Shown: positions 20,909 to 32,045 of the stretch, piece after piece
How positions within the stretch are numbered: position 1 is the stretch's first letter
Layout of the letters: each line of letters opens with the position of its first letter
Source of the DNA: Chlorops oryzae
Taxonomy: Eukaryota > Arthropoda > Insecta > Diptera > Chloropidae
NCBI GenBank assembly: GCA_020466095.1
Contig: CM035806.1
Location: 61,454,229-61,518,228 of the forward strand
Direction of reading: 5' to 3'
DNA: 64,000 nucleotides
Program-made: the position numbers and the translations under genes
Notes under the pieces: generated by a model
The model's input: only the letters and a program-made list of their open reading frames with translations
What the model was told of the DNA's origin: nothing
Database searches by the model: none

Positions 20909-21250
20909 TACACTGAACCAAAAAACAACTTAAATTCAAGAATATCCACCTTGATCTAATATAAAACAACCACGAAATTGAGTTAAAGTTGAAAATTTTA
21001 AATGAAATATGAAAATCCTTGATTCATGGTTGAAAAATATTAAACCAATTTTTATTTACATCATTCTTATTTCGAGAATTAAGATCTTGATTCATAGTCG
21101 AACATGACTAAAAAAAAAGAATTTTTAACTCTTATTTTGAGAACGAACATTCTTGAAGTGAAACTAAAAATGCTGAAATTTAGTAGGCACAATTCTCAAT
21201 TTAAAAGTACAATTCTAGAACTGAAGTTGCTTATTATACAACCGAAGAGA
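20909..21250. repeat. Left short-palindrome array
   Basis: After CACTGAACCAAAAAACAACTT the sequence is filled with TTCAAGAAT, ATTCTTGA, TTGATTCA and TTCGAGAATT motifs on both strands. This composition recurs, more regularly, at 22650-23039. Confidence 0.5.
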
Positions 21251-21419
21251 AAAATGTTACCTTTTCATACTCGTAGTGTAAAAATATTGAAAAAATTCAT
21301 GTTTTTTTTAATTGTTTTTTATTTCAGAGTAATTAATTAATGTATTATAATAAGTAATTATAATTATTACGAGATTAAGTGTTACATATATTTAATTCTA
21401 AAGTAAGTTTTAACATTAT

Positions 21420-22590
21420 TTATTGGGTACAAATGTAAGGGTGACTTAAAATATTTTTTAGTTGAATTACATTAATTTTTTCAGTCTCACCACCAACTTC
21501 GTAGGCCTGAAAATGGGTACAAAAACTTCTTATGATTATTTGTTGGGCTAGAATTAAAATAGTGTTATTTTGGTATATTTTTATAAGTGTCAATCAAACG
21601 AAACAATTTTTTTATTTGGATTGATTTCTTACCTGAGCGGCGTTTTCTTTCGGAAAAAGGCAGCAAATTTCTTTTGCAAGTTTCGGAAAATCGTGTGCCT
21701 TTAGCTGCACACCCAAAAAAAGAACTTCTTCTATTATAATATTAATCAAATCGTCTCTTGCATCTTTGGTTAGGCAACTTTTCGTTGCGTATATTTCCAG
21801 AATGTTTTCTTCCTTTGGACGTTTCTTTCAGAAGAACTTGCAATTCCTAAATGAAATAAAATAAATATGTTATACATTCATAATAATTTTTTTAAACGAA
21901 AATTTACCTTATTTAGGCAGCAATTCCTCTGACCTGTGGCGCTGCTTGGCAGTGAATTATCCTCTATTCCAAATTAAAGAAAAATTTATTTAAACCTTAT
22001 AAATGGGATTCCGTCTGGTGCTACCGCTCGTTTTTTCCAAACTGATAGTTTGGCTCTAAACTCCATCCGGAGTCCTAGAGGGAACAATTCTAGTTGCTGG
22101 CCGTTTCTGGGATCTTTTTTTTGTTGGTCCCAATCTATAGAAAATGACTCCCTGATTCCAAATCTGCAATCCGGTTTTGTCGGTCGCCACTAGTTTAGGA
22201 GATATCGACCTTTAAAGTTTGTATGAAAATGCAATGTAAACATTGTGAAAACAGACTGACAAATGGTTGTGATGTTGCCAGACGTTTTATTTTGAAAAAT
22301 CTACCAATTGGCGACCGACAAAAACGGATTGCAGATTTGGAATCAGGAGGCCATTCTACATATACATACCGAGTTTCAACCAAATCCCAGAAACGGCCAG
22401 CAACTAGAATTATGGCGCAGCCTCCACTCCAAAGTCCTTCAGGAGCTCACTTAGAAGTTGAGCGTCTTCATAGTCTTCTTCCTCTTGATTCAGTGCTTCT
22501 CCATGAATTATTTTTTTAGCATTCGCAATGTCCCTTGAGGAGTGTAGAGAACACCACCAATGAGATGAAGTTCCACGTTTTCCATTTAAT
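21420..22590 (-). pseudogene. Decayed multi-exon gene of unknown family
   Basis: Minus-strand segments in order. An ATG at 22585 opens MENVELHLIGGVLYTPQG. After a slip in an A-run it continues as IIHGEALNQEEEDYEDAQ to a TAA at 22410-22412. A hairpin (22080-22412) follows. Next comes MEFRAKLSVWKKRAVAPDG (about 22060-21997), then a segment 21963-21908 (DNSLPSSATGQRNCC) bounded by AG and GTAAAT. The last main segment is 21846-21633, with a frameshift before ILEIYATKSCLTKDAR and a tail HDFPKLAKEICCLFPKEN, ending at CAG|GTAAG. A possible last exon begins at 21506. The 61-bp intron at 21907-21847 is fly-like. The LFPxE tail recalls uncharacterised insect proteins; I assign no function. Frame slips and an in-frame TGA mark it as broken. 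Confidence 0.5.
22080..22415. mobile_element. Small foldback inside the decayed gene
   Basis: AATTCTAGTTGCTGGCCG plus TTTCTGGGAT (22088-22115) is inverted at 22387-22412, and CCAAATCTGCAATCCG (about 22159) is inverted at about 22326-22341. The stem totals roughly 65 bp in two blocks. It sits at the break between the first and second readable gene segments, so it probably inserted into them. Confidence 0.55.
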
Positions 22591-22649
22591 ATATATAGAT
22601 ATATAAATTTGACGAAATCACTCTCGTTTTCACTTCAACAACTGGCCGC

Positions 22650-23039
22650 GTGCAACACTTCTTCAAGAATGACATTTCTTTTTAGCAAGACGTGTTGCCA
22701 CTTTTGAATCCAGAATGTTCCTCGTGAAATAACGCTGCCACATTCTTAATTCAATATTACATTCTTGAAACGAGACTGCCACATTATTGATTCAATAAGC
22801 CGTTTTTGCAACGAGACTGCCACATTATTGATTCAATAAGCCGTTTTTGCAACGAGGCTGCCATATTCTTAATTTGATAAGCCGTTTTTGAAACGCGGAT
22901 GCCACATTATTAATTCAAAAATTCCATCCTTGAATTTATAATTTCAATTTTGATTCATGAATGGCAATATTGATTTAAATTTTTGTAATCTTATAACGCG
23001 AATCCTTGGTTTTAGAATAAGAATTATTTTTTGCAAGTG
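22650..23039. repeat. 41-bp tandem array and right short-palindrome region
   Basis: CGAGACTGCCACATTATTGA-type units step by 41 bp: about 22691, 22732, 22771, 22812, 22853 and 22894. Flanking sequence degrades into the same TTCTTGAA/TTGATTCA motifs seen on the left. The end GCAAAAAATAATTC, read inward from CACTTG at 23039, loosely mirrors the CACTGAACCAAAAAAC start at 20909. Confidence 0.65.
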
Positions 23040-23072
23040 GAACATTCTTAAATCAATCACGGTCGTGCTTAT

Positions 23073-23605
23073 TATACCCGACACACTCTGTGTCGAGGGT
23101 ATATTGCGTTTGTTGGGTTGTGTGTAACACCCAGAACCAGTCGAGATAGACCATACAAAATATATATAGAAATAATCAGCGTCACCAGGAGATTCGATTT
23201 AGACATTTCCGTCCGTCTGTCTGTCTGTCTGTCTGTTTGTATACAGTTATCTTATCGAAGGAGTTGAGCTATCTTGGAGAAATTTAGTTTGCGTGCTAAC
23301 GGGGACGTGAGTAAGAACAAGTTCGAGAATGGAGCCGATCGGACCATTTTTAGGGGTACCTCCAGTACTAGGGTCTGTTACGAAAATCACAAAAACTGCT
23401 CTAAAATCGAAGTCCTTCAAGATATTTTGATGAATTTTGATATTTGAACAGGTTTAAAGGCAAGTAATACGATTTCAAAAAATTAGAAAAGTGGGCGTGG
23501 CAGAAGGGCGTTTTTTGAAAATTCTCTCCTACACCCGAAATTCAAATGGGACTTGAACGAAATTTGGCAATTATGCCTCGTATGTAGCCACAAACATCCT
23601 CCCCA
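23073..23605 (-). mobile_element. DINE/mini-me-like element
   Basis: From the left it has the hairpin ACCCGACACactctGTGTCGaGGGT, an AT-rich TATATATAGAAAT core and (GTCT)n at 23211-23240. A body with GGGTACCTCCAGTACT and GTGGGCGTGGCAG follows. Proto-microsatellite (GTCY)n, core and terminal hairpin match the mini-me/DINE elements described from Diptera (Helentron-related). Confidence 0.7.
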
Positions 23606-25082
23606 AAGGTTTAAATAAGAGGATAATAGTACGGCCTCTATTTAAGCGGAAAAATTCCAATAAATACCTATGAAAAATATTATATTTAAGATTGATATTG
23701 GGTATCATGTTAGCACTGAAAACTAAAAATAAAAGCCTGGAGGTATGCAACGTATTTTTGTAATATTTTTGAGGGCAAAATCGGACATAGCTCTCAAAGT
23801 CCAACAGCAAAATGTTTATTTCTTTTTTCAAAATACAAAGTATTTCGTGTTCTTTAAAGCTGCATCATTACTTTCAACCATTTTCTTAAAAAATTTGGAA
23901 ATTTATGAAGCATTCTTGTTTTCTGGCGCCCAGTTTTATTCGGAAAACAATGCAATTGATGACGCGTAATGGCTTAAAATAATGGTATATTTTGTAGTTT
24001 ATGGATATGGAAATAGGGTTTGGATGCTTTTCTACGGATAAGTGCCTAAAAATGTAGAAAGAAATTGCATATAAAAAAGCTATTACAAAAAACTGAGGAA
24101 AAAAGGGCCGTTTATTGCTATTTCATTCCTTCAACTATCTAAAAATGCTGCGTAATGGTCACTGTTGATTTTCTTTCCTCACTTTCACACAATCAATCAA
24201 CAATAATACCATATAAGAATTCTCGAATATATGTAGATCCTATAACCTTGCCAGCCGATTGTTGTCCATACACTGCCGATTGAACATTGAAGTTAGGTGA
24301 TGCAGCTATTTTTCATCCATTGTCACATATCGACACAAAAATGCAAGTATCTGAGGCTTTAATGCGGTTGGAAAAAATGCATTCACTGCTCCGAATCGTC
24401 GGCACGTTGTTGTTTTTCATTGACTGTGAGCTCATCCACTGGCCAGTTTGCGCAGAGTTTTCCTCTCGCACTTGTGCTATGAAGTTGAACTTGAAAGCAC
24501 ACAAAATTTAGTTTTCACATTTTTACTATGACTCACGAACCAACCGTCTACAGTGTGCCAGCAGGAAAAATGCCCCTGACAAAATCAGTGATGTCGGCGG
24601 AGCCGGAATGCATGATAATTCGTAGGACACTTTCTATCATATTTGTAGGAGAAAGTAGTGCAAATCTGACCCTTTTCTAAATATGAACCCATCTGTAATA
24701 TGGGAACGAAAACGCTTCTGACGATTTTTTCGAACCAGTTGAATAAATCTTATGCTATTGATTTTCAAATCATTTTTTCCTAATTTTCAATTCATAGTTA
24801 AGATAGAAAATTTATAAATAGAAAATTTGTATCTCATATAACTTTTCCGTTGAAGAAAAAATTCGATTATTTATCCTGATTAGGACTAAACACAGTGAAA
24901 ACACAGTAGAAAATCAATTTTTATAGAAAGTCAACCGTGTGGAAAATTTTGACCCCTGATTTTCATACTAATTCAAAAAAACGCTTATTTACAAAAACCG
25001 AATTCTAAAGCCTTTTCAAAAAATTTTGTTTGCAATAATACACTTTGCCAATTACTAAATACAATAGGGTATGGTTTAGGCA
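23606..25082. other. No supported feature
   Basis: AT-rich interval. A 60-70 codon frame at 24.3 kb, readable on both strands, is compositionally unlike its flanks but matches nothing I recognise. Confidence 0.4.
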
Positions 25083-25403
25083 CAGTAATTGTCTTCTTCT
25101 TCTTCTAGCGTGTTCTTTCCCGGTTTTTACTGGAGTCCGCATGTTTTGAATTTTTTCTCCATTTCCTTCTATCTACTGCATCCTCGATTCTTAGATCCGG
25201 TGCTTGGAGGTCCCTTTTCAAAATGCCTAGCCATCTTTGTTTTGGTGGTCCTCTTGGCCGAACACCTGTTACCTCAAGCCTCAAACCTCTCTTTGCCAAA
25301 GTGTTCTCACCATCACGCAGTACGTGTCCATACCAACGTAATCTTTCTTCGCGCATTTTATCAGCTATTGGAGCGACTCCATATCGATTTCTAATCGTGT
25401 CGT
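25083..25403 (-). pseudogene. RTE-clade LINE, 3' end
   Basis: Minus-strand reading gives NRYGVAPIADKMREERLRWYG, then HVLRDGENTLAKRGL, RPRGPPKQRWL and DAVDRRKWRK. This is the C-terminal tail typical of RTE-type reverse transcriptases. A (GAA)n-like tail follows at 25085-25108, as RTE elements often carry. It is truncated at 25403, where an unrelated inverted-repeat arm begins. Only about 100 residues of a normally ~1000-residue protein remain. Confidence 0.8.
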
Positions 25404-25680
25404 TTTTACTAGCTTTTAATATATAAATTAACCTATAAAGCTTACAAAAATAATGAATGCAGTTTTGGGTTCATTATCTCAAATAAGGAATAAGTGGGCC
25501 TTTTAAGGTACACTAGTTCCTCGTTAGTCCCAAAAAGGCGTTTAAAAAAAAAAAGTATTTTAAAAGCTTTTCCCATAATGTGTTTTTTGTAGAATTTTTT
25601 GTTTTATTTTGTTATAGAAAGTTTATCAAATAAAACAACACAAAAACAATCGGGCCTGTATCATCAATACTTTGTATGGA
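25404..25680. repeat. Left arm of a 280-bp inverted repeat
   Basis: Reverse-complement match to 30668-30948 over about 280 bp, including AAGGAATAAGTGGGCC, CACTAGTTCCTCGTTAGTCC and CAATCGGGCCTGTATCATC. About 5 kb of other repeats lie between the arms. Confidence 0.75.
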
Positions 25681-25722
25681 TTAAAAGACTAAGTGCTTTT
25701 AGCACCAGAAAATAGAATTAGA

Positions 25723-25853
25723 CAATTCACAAGGTCTTCTAAAATCCCATCTTAAATTTACCCCCTGATAAAATGAGTAATTTTAGCTCTAAAAATACTC
25801 TTTTAGCTGGGGATAAATTCAATAGGGCTTTTAGAAGACCTTGTAAATTCCCT
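25723..25853. mobile_element. Hairpin MITE, 131 bp
   Basis: The whole segment folds back: CACAAGGTCTTCTAAAA at its left and the inverse TTTTAGAAGACCTTG at its right, with matching inner blocks TTACCCCCTGATAAAA and AGCTGGGGATAAAT. No target duplication is certain. Confidence 0.6.
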
Positions 25854-25914
25854 TAATTTAAAGAATGAAAACATATTCAAATATAAAGCCAAAAATTACC
25901 AACTTAAGAAAAAC

Positions 25915-27455
25915 AAGTAAAGAAGTTTACATCGGCAAAGCCGATTGCACACATACCTTTTCCTCAGCCTAAAATATGTTGAAACATTACCTTAACGAAA
26001 ATTCCTGCCGTTTTCGTTGTTCTAGCTTGGATATCTATTTATACCTTATCTGTACTTCGATTTAGCTTCTAAAACTCGAGATTATTATTAAGCAAAAAAA
26101 TTTCGCGAATGGTGGTCATGGTCAAATTTTAACCGTTAGAGGACAATATGTCTAGCTGCGAAATACTCAATTCAAAATAGTGAAAATCAAATTTTCGCGA
26201 ATTTCGCGGATGGTGGTCTTGATCACATTTTAACCCTTAGAGGAAATTTAGTTTAGCTGCGAAATACTCACTTCAAAATAGTGAAAATCAAATTTTCGCG
26301 AATTTCGCGGATGGTGGTCTTGATCAAATTTTAACCCTTAGAGGACATTTTGTTTAGCTGTGAAATACTCAATTCAAAATAGTGAAAATCAGGTTTTCGC
26401 GAATTTCGCGGATGGTGGTCTTGATCAAATTTTAACCCTTAGAGGACATTTTGTTTAACTGCGAAATACTCAATTCAAAATAGTGAAAATCAAATTTTCG
26501 CGAATTTCGCGGATGGTGGTCTTGATCAAATTTTAACCCTTAGAGGAAATTTAGTTTAGCTGCGAAATACTCACTTCAAAATAGTGAAAATCAAATTTTT
26601 GCGAATTTCGCGGATGGTGGTCTTGATCAAATTTTAACCCTTAGAGGACATTTTGTTTAGCTGCGAAATACTCAATTAAAAATAGTGAAAATCAGGTTTT
26701 CGCGAATTTCGCGGATGGTGGTCTTGATCAAATTTTAACCCTTAGAGGACATTTTGTTTAACTGCGAAATACTCAATTCAAACTAGTGAAAATCAAATTT
26801 TCGCGAATTTCGCGGATGGTGGTCTTGATCAAATTTTAACCCTTAGAGGAAATTTAGTTTAGCTGCGAAATACTCACTTCAAAATAGTGAAAATCAAATT
26901 TTCGCGAATTTCGCGGATGGTGGTCTTGATCAAATTTTAACCCTTAGAGGACATTTTGTTTAGCTGCGAAATACTCAATTCAAAATAGTGAAAATCAATT
27001 TTTGCGAATTTCGCGAAATGTGGTCATGGTCAAAATTTATCCATAATGGACGACTTTATTTGGCGGCAAAAAACACAATCAGAAGAAGCAAAAAAATAAC
27101 TTTTGTATTCAGATATGAGAATAAGAGAAAGAGTGTTTTTTTCTATTGTGTAGGATGATGACCATAGTTATAGCGATGTCGCAATTTTTTTTCAGCGAAA
27201 GCTTAAGTCTACATAGTAGCTATACACACACCAAATTTCAATAAGCTGGGATGTATAGTAAAAAAGTTATCCAGGAAAAACGTTAAAAATCGTGATTTTT
27301 GAAACTTCTGAACCTCTTCCCACGACCCAAGAAGGGACTACGAAAAAAATTTGTATGCAGTTTTTCGGACATTTACCTGGTTGAAGTCCATGCCAAATTT
27401 CAATATGATATCTTTCATGGCTTAGGAGTAAATTACGAAAAACTAAAGTGTGACC

Positions 27456-27495
<40 letters not shown>

Positions 27496-27636
27496 TGGCT
27501 AGATCGATTCCTCTTGTCACCCTGATCAAGAATATATATATATGTCTATATCTACCGCGACTCCTTTGGTATGTTACATACACCGTGCCAAACTTAATAT
27601 ACCCTTTCCTTCGGAAAAGGTATAAAAATTATGCTC
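25915..27636 (+). mobile_element. DINE/mini-me-like element with satellite array
   Basis: It starts AACAAGTAAAGAAGTTTACATCGG with the hairpin ATCGGCaaaGCCGAT and carries the 101-bp array (26111-27030). Then come (GACA)n at 27450-27495, the core ATGGCTAGATCGATTCC...CCTGATCAAGAATATATAT, and an end CCTTCGGAAAAGGTATAAAAA. It is the most complete of the related copies in the window. Confidence 0.75.
26111..27030 (+). repeat. 101-bp tandem repeat with 303-bp higher-order period
   Basis: GGTGGTCTT recurs at 26212, 26313, 26414, 26515, 26616, 26717, 26818 and 26919, exactly 101 bp apart. Divergent first and last units sit at 26111 and about 27019. Unit-specific variants cycle A-B-C-A-B-C-A-B: AAATTTAGTTTAGC with ACTCACTTC (A), ACATTTTGTTTAGC with AATCAGG (B), ACATTTTGTTTAAC (C). 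The array therefore grew by duplicating a 303-bp trimer. Confidence 0.9.
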
Positions 27637-27882
27637 CAAGCAACTATAGATTGGATATGAAATTTATATCGCCGGACTTTCGAAAGAAGACAGCCAAGCA
27701 TTAGGCTGGTTTTGTCCAATTTCGTTATGTATGTATGTAAAATTTAAGCCAACCGGTACACAGTGGACCGTCTAGTGGACTAAAATCAGAAATTTTATGG
27801 CGGAAGGCCCTATCAAATTGCCTAATCAAATTTTGTAAAAGTTTTGAAAAAAATATCAGTGCTCCCAATATTAGGAAAAACA

Positions 27883-28568
27883 AGTAAGGGTATTGTAGTC
27901 AAGCGAGCCTGAAAATAAAGTACCCGAAACAGATGTCAAAATTATTTTTAAAACGCTCTAAAAACCAGGACCATTAAGAAAGAATTTTCTAGTGATTTTT
28001 AAGGGCATACGGGTCTCATATACCGAATTTTGTCCAATTTCGTTTTGAAAACTGCCACTTTGCCACGCCCACTTTCCCAAATTTTTTAAATTCTAACCAG
28101 AGGATTTAATATAAGCTCAAAAACTTAATGTCATTGAAATATTTCAAATATGGGATTTTTTTGACAGACCCTGGTGTTGGAGGTACCCTTAATAATGGAC
28201 CGATCAAGAATATTTTTGGGGAGGATGTTAAAAGCGTCAAAGGAAGCATACGTGAGAGCTTTCGTTCAAGTCCAATTTGAATTTTGAGTGTAGGTGACAA
28301 TTTTCGAAAACCGACCTTCTGCCACGCCCACTTTTTCAATTTTTGGATATCACATTACTTGCCTTTAAATATGTTGAAATATCAAATTTCAGTTTTTGTG
28401 ATTTTCGTAGCAGACCATAGTACTGGAGGTACCCCTAAAAATGGTCCACTCTCGAACTTATTCTTACTCATGTCCCCGGCAGCACGCACACCAAATTTAG
28501 TGAAGATAGCTTAACTCCTTCGATAGGAAAACTGCATACAGGCAGACGGACAGACAGACGAACGGACG
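27883..28568 (+). mobile_element. DINE/mini-me-like element, related subfamily
   Basis: It starts AAACAAGTAAGGGTATTGTAG. The body contains two related ~280-bp halves (GACAGACCCTGGTGTTGGAG and GCAGACCATAGTACTGGAG). It ends with a (GACGGACA)-type tract at 28541-28570. It is the reverse-orientation relative of 23073-23605. Confidence 0.65.
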
Positions 28569-28584
28569 AACGGACACGGCTAAC

Positions 28585-28685
28585 CTTCGCGTCTTAAGTC
28601 TTTGCACATACAGTTCTGTTATAAAAAGCGAGAGAGATAGAACAAAGACTTAAGGCCCGAACGTGAGAACAGTAATAAAAATAAT
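28585..28685. repeat. Copy of the foldback-centre sequence
   Basis: AAGTCTTTGCA, CGAGAGAGAT, AAAGACTTAAG, CGAACGT and AACAGT occur in the same order as at 2530-2620, the centre of the 2.1 kb palindrome. The outer pair forms a small hairpin. Confidence 0.5.
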
Positions 28686-28710
28686 ACGTAACACAGAGCA
28701 ACCACCAAAT

Positions 28711-29606
28711 TGTGCCCTAAGATTTGACTTCAGATTCTGATGGTACTCGGTGAGTATAGCAACGCCTCATACTTAGCTTATTCAATTTGTCTCTTTTTCG
28801 TTCTTAAATCGGTCTCAAAAAGTGGGGCCAAGAATTAAGTTGCACACCTACTTATGCCTATATCTCGTAACGAGTTCAATATTTCGCTTTGCTATCTATG
28901 ACAAAGTTCTAGACCTTAACTCGAAAAAAAATATTTGTAGTACATATTAATCCAAAAAAAACTCCATCAAATCGGTACAAATTGCAAAAATCTGGAAAAC
29001 TTTACGATTTTTTCACCTCATTTTAACTTGTGTGATGATTAGAAATTATTTTCACGGTTCTGAACCATTTGCGTTGGATTAAAAAATTTCGTGCATACTT
29101 AAAGGGTTAATTTGAGTTTCTTCGTCTGATTTTTGGCGAAACTTTTTCCGGTTTGAAGTGGAAAAACGGTATCAAGGAGCGCTCGGATTCAGTTTGTGTA
29201 CTTACAAGAGTTGTTAAGTTATAATTTTCCTATATTTTAATCAAAACAATTTCAAAATATTCTTATTGACTTGGGAGCTATGGGCCATAAAAGTTAAAAA
29301 GTGGTTAAAAGATCGTAAAATTTGACACGTTTTTGCAATTTGTACCTACTAGATGGAGTTTTTTGGGTCAGTGTGTACTACAATTTTTTTAAATGAGTGC
29401 AGAGCTAAAACTTTGTTATAGATAGGAAATTAAAATATTGAATGCGTTACGAGATATAGCAGTAAGTAAGTGCGCAACGTAATTCTTGGCCCCACTTTTT
29501 GAGACCGATTTAAAAACGAAAAAGAGACAACTTGACTAAACTAAGTATGAGGCGTTGCTATACTCAACGAGTACTATCAGAATCTGCAGTCAAATCTAAG
29601 GGCACA
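28711..29606. mobile_element. Foldback element with ~330-bp arms
   Basis: The arms begin TGTGCCCTAAGATTTGACT (28711) and the inverse ends at 29606. They pair through GAGTATAGCAACGCCTC, AAAAGTGGGGCCAAGAATTA and CTCCATC...GTACAAATTGCAAAAA, leaving a ~250-bp loop. I found no target duplication. Confidence 0.7.
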
Positions 29607-30667
29607 CGCGATGACCTCAAAAATGTCACACAGTGTAATTAATGGACTTTCAAATTGGTCCGTTAAGAATATTTTCAAGAAGGGTTTAAAAATCGAAAAA
29701 ATTAGAAAAATCGAGAAAAACACTAATTTTTGAAAAAATATTATGAAAATCATCAAAAGAACGATTAACCCATTAACGCCCACACATCAAAATAAAAACT
29801 TTCGATTTTTTATTTGATTTATATTTGAATCTAATGGTTTTTCAATGGTTTTCCAGAAAATCAGTGTTCTCAAACGATATCACTGGGCGTTAATGGATTA
29901 AATGCGTCAGGTTTTTGCCGTATATGTTTCTATGTTAAGTATATCTGGGAAATGGCCACTAACTTCGGAAAATGTCTAGCCCCATTGGAATCAGCGTAGT
30001 CGAATTAGGTTTACCCACAAGGACCATGGCCAACATTTTCGGGCCCCTCATAAAAGAGTGGGACCAACAAAAAAAACAAAGGTCCCCAAGGTGCCAAGTT
30101 CATTCTACAATATACTTATACTTAGGTTTCATATTTCTTAAAAAAATCTTACACATTTGCGGGCCCCTTCAAACAGCCCGGGCCCGGGGAAAAATCACCC
30201 TTCTTTGGCCCCCCTTTCTACAGGCCTGACTAGGACTACCCGTTGAAAAACAATGTTCCTAATTCGAGCACAGTGCAATTAACAAAATTAGAGAAATAGG
30301 AATATTCAAAAGCATAAAAAAAAGAATTCCAATGGAACTTATAGCAGTTTTTCAAAGAGATTGTGGATGACTTTTTTGAAGAAACGATGGAGATTTTACT
30401 GTATGGTTGGCAGCTTATTTTCTCTTCTATGAGATAATCAAATTTTTCCGTCATATATTAAAATTTACCTGCCTCTTTCAAGTCCCAATTTTTCCACATC
30501 TTATTTCCGCCTGCGACAGGATTAGGACTCGCCTTGAACTACAGAGAACCACAGAGAAATCGAATACATGCTTATTTATTACAAATATTTTAATGTGCCA
30601 TTAAATTTTAACCTAAGAATTATGGTAAGTGCACCACATAAGCCCCACCTAAGACCTTTTCCATTAC
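29607..30667. other. Mini-me-like relic and possible hAT end
   Basis: 29640-29760 weakly matches the body near 28195 (GGTCCGTTAAGAATATTTT). The segment ending CAGGCCTG at 30229, preceded by GC-rich GGGCCC blocks, resembles a hAT terminus without a partner. The rest is unassigned. Confidence 0.35.
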
Positions 30668-30948
30668 AGCGTACAAAGTATTGATGATACAAGCCCGATT
30701 GTTTTTGTGTTGTTTTATTTGAAAAACTTTCTATAACGAAATAAAACAAAAAATTCTACCCAAAAAAATTAATAATGGGGAAAAGCTTTTAAAATATTCA
30801 TTTTTTAAAACGCCTCTTTGGGACTAACGAGGAACTAGTGTACCTTAAAAGGCCCACTTATTCCTTATTTGAGATAATGAACCCAAACCTGCATTCATTA
30901 TTTTTGTAAGCTTTATAGGTTAATTTATATATTAAAAGCTAGTAAAAA
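30668..30948. repeat. Right arm of the 280-bp inverted repeat
   Basis: Partner of 25404-25680. It ends TTAAAAGCTAGTAAAAA. Confidence 0.75.
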
Positions 30949-31690
30949 AAAAATTAAAATAACACAAAATTCGTTTATTTAAAAAAAAAAAAACAATTAA
31001 ATGTTACTCAGCTTTTTTCAATTAAGAATAAAAGATGAAACGCTATTTAAGGATAGAAAAGGTAAAGTTGCCGTTCGTCCTACTCTTTTGACCTCAGAGC
31101 AACTCAAAATATGGGTTTTCAATGCCCGTCGTTGCATTTTTTATGTATGGGCCTTCATAGGCTTTCCAAGAAAAACAGTTTGCAATTGAATTTTTTACCA
31201 TAAATATACCTCTGTATCTTCACAATACAACAAACTTTCTTATATTAAGAAAGCAGCCCACAAAAAACGAAATAACTTGAGGACATGTTTCAACATGTGC
31301 AAGTACAAGAACATCTGATAGTAAGAAGTTGGTTTAAATGAAAGTGGGCCTTACGAGGAGCTTATACATTTTTACACATTTTTATACTGTTAGCCGAGCT
31401 GAATCCCCTAAAAGCAGACTTTAATTCTTTGAAAATCACAAGTGAACACTCACATATCCTTTTGCATTCCAATGCAAGAAAACACGTTCAATGTATGTCA
31501 GTAATTTGTACGTGTGTGCTATATGTGAGCCTATTGTGTGTATGTGTTGTTAACTCTCCCGAATTTCGAACTCAAAGAGAGTCGATTGCACAACATTTTC
31601 GCACAAGTTTCTCTTTCAATCGGTAGTGTGACTCGAATATTATTTATCGCCTTCATGTTGCGTCTTTTCAGTAACTGGAACAATCGACAT
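30949..31690. other. No supported feature
   Basis: AT-rich sequence. Short open frames show no recognisable protein. Confidence 0.4.
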
Positions 31691-31770
31691 ATTGCGCTCC
31701 TTCGTCTTCTCTTCCTCTTCCTCTTCGTCTTTCTCTTCGTCTTCGTCATCGTCTTCCTCGTCCTCTCCAC
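31691..31770. repeat. CTTCNT-rich low-complexity tract
   Basis: Repeats of CTTCCT, CTTCGT and CGTCTT. On the minus strand they translate to an acidic Glu/Asp run, best read as a by-product of the repeat. Confidence 0.7.
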
Positions 31771-32013
31771 TGCTGTACTTCCTCTGGTTGTACTTCGACT
31801 CTTTGGCCGTTGTCGCTCTTAAAAAGTTATTATTTTTCATTTACTGTCCCTCATGTTGCTTTCGGCTCGAAGCAAAAATTTGTTGTTTTGGTTTATCCAT
31901 CCATTGAGAACTCGACTCGTCCGTCCGTCTGCCTTCCGTAGTGGAGCGAAGTTTGTTGATTTTCTTGTGGCTCATATGACATGATATTAGCCTCGAGTGG
32001 TTTCTGTGGCCAT

Positions 32014-32045
<32 letters not shown>

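Noticed and set aside
26111..27030. CRISPR array
   Set aside because: Units are contiguous 101-bp monomers without unique spacers, in a eukaryotic dispersed element.
30000..30236. Complete hAT element from the CAGGCCTG end
   Set aside because: No partner terminus and no 8-bp duplication could be found.
31640..31840. Acidic Glu/Asp-rich minus-strand frame
   Set aside because: It follows the CTTCNT low-complexity tract; no conserved sequence outside the run.
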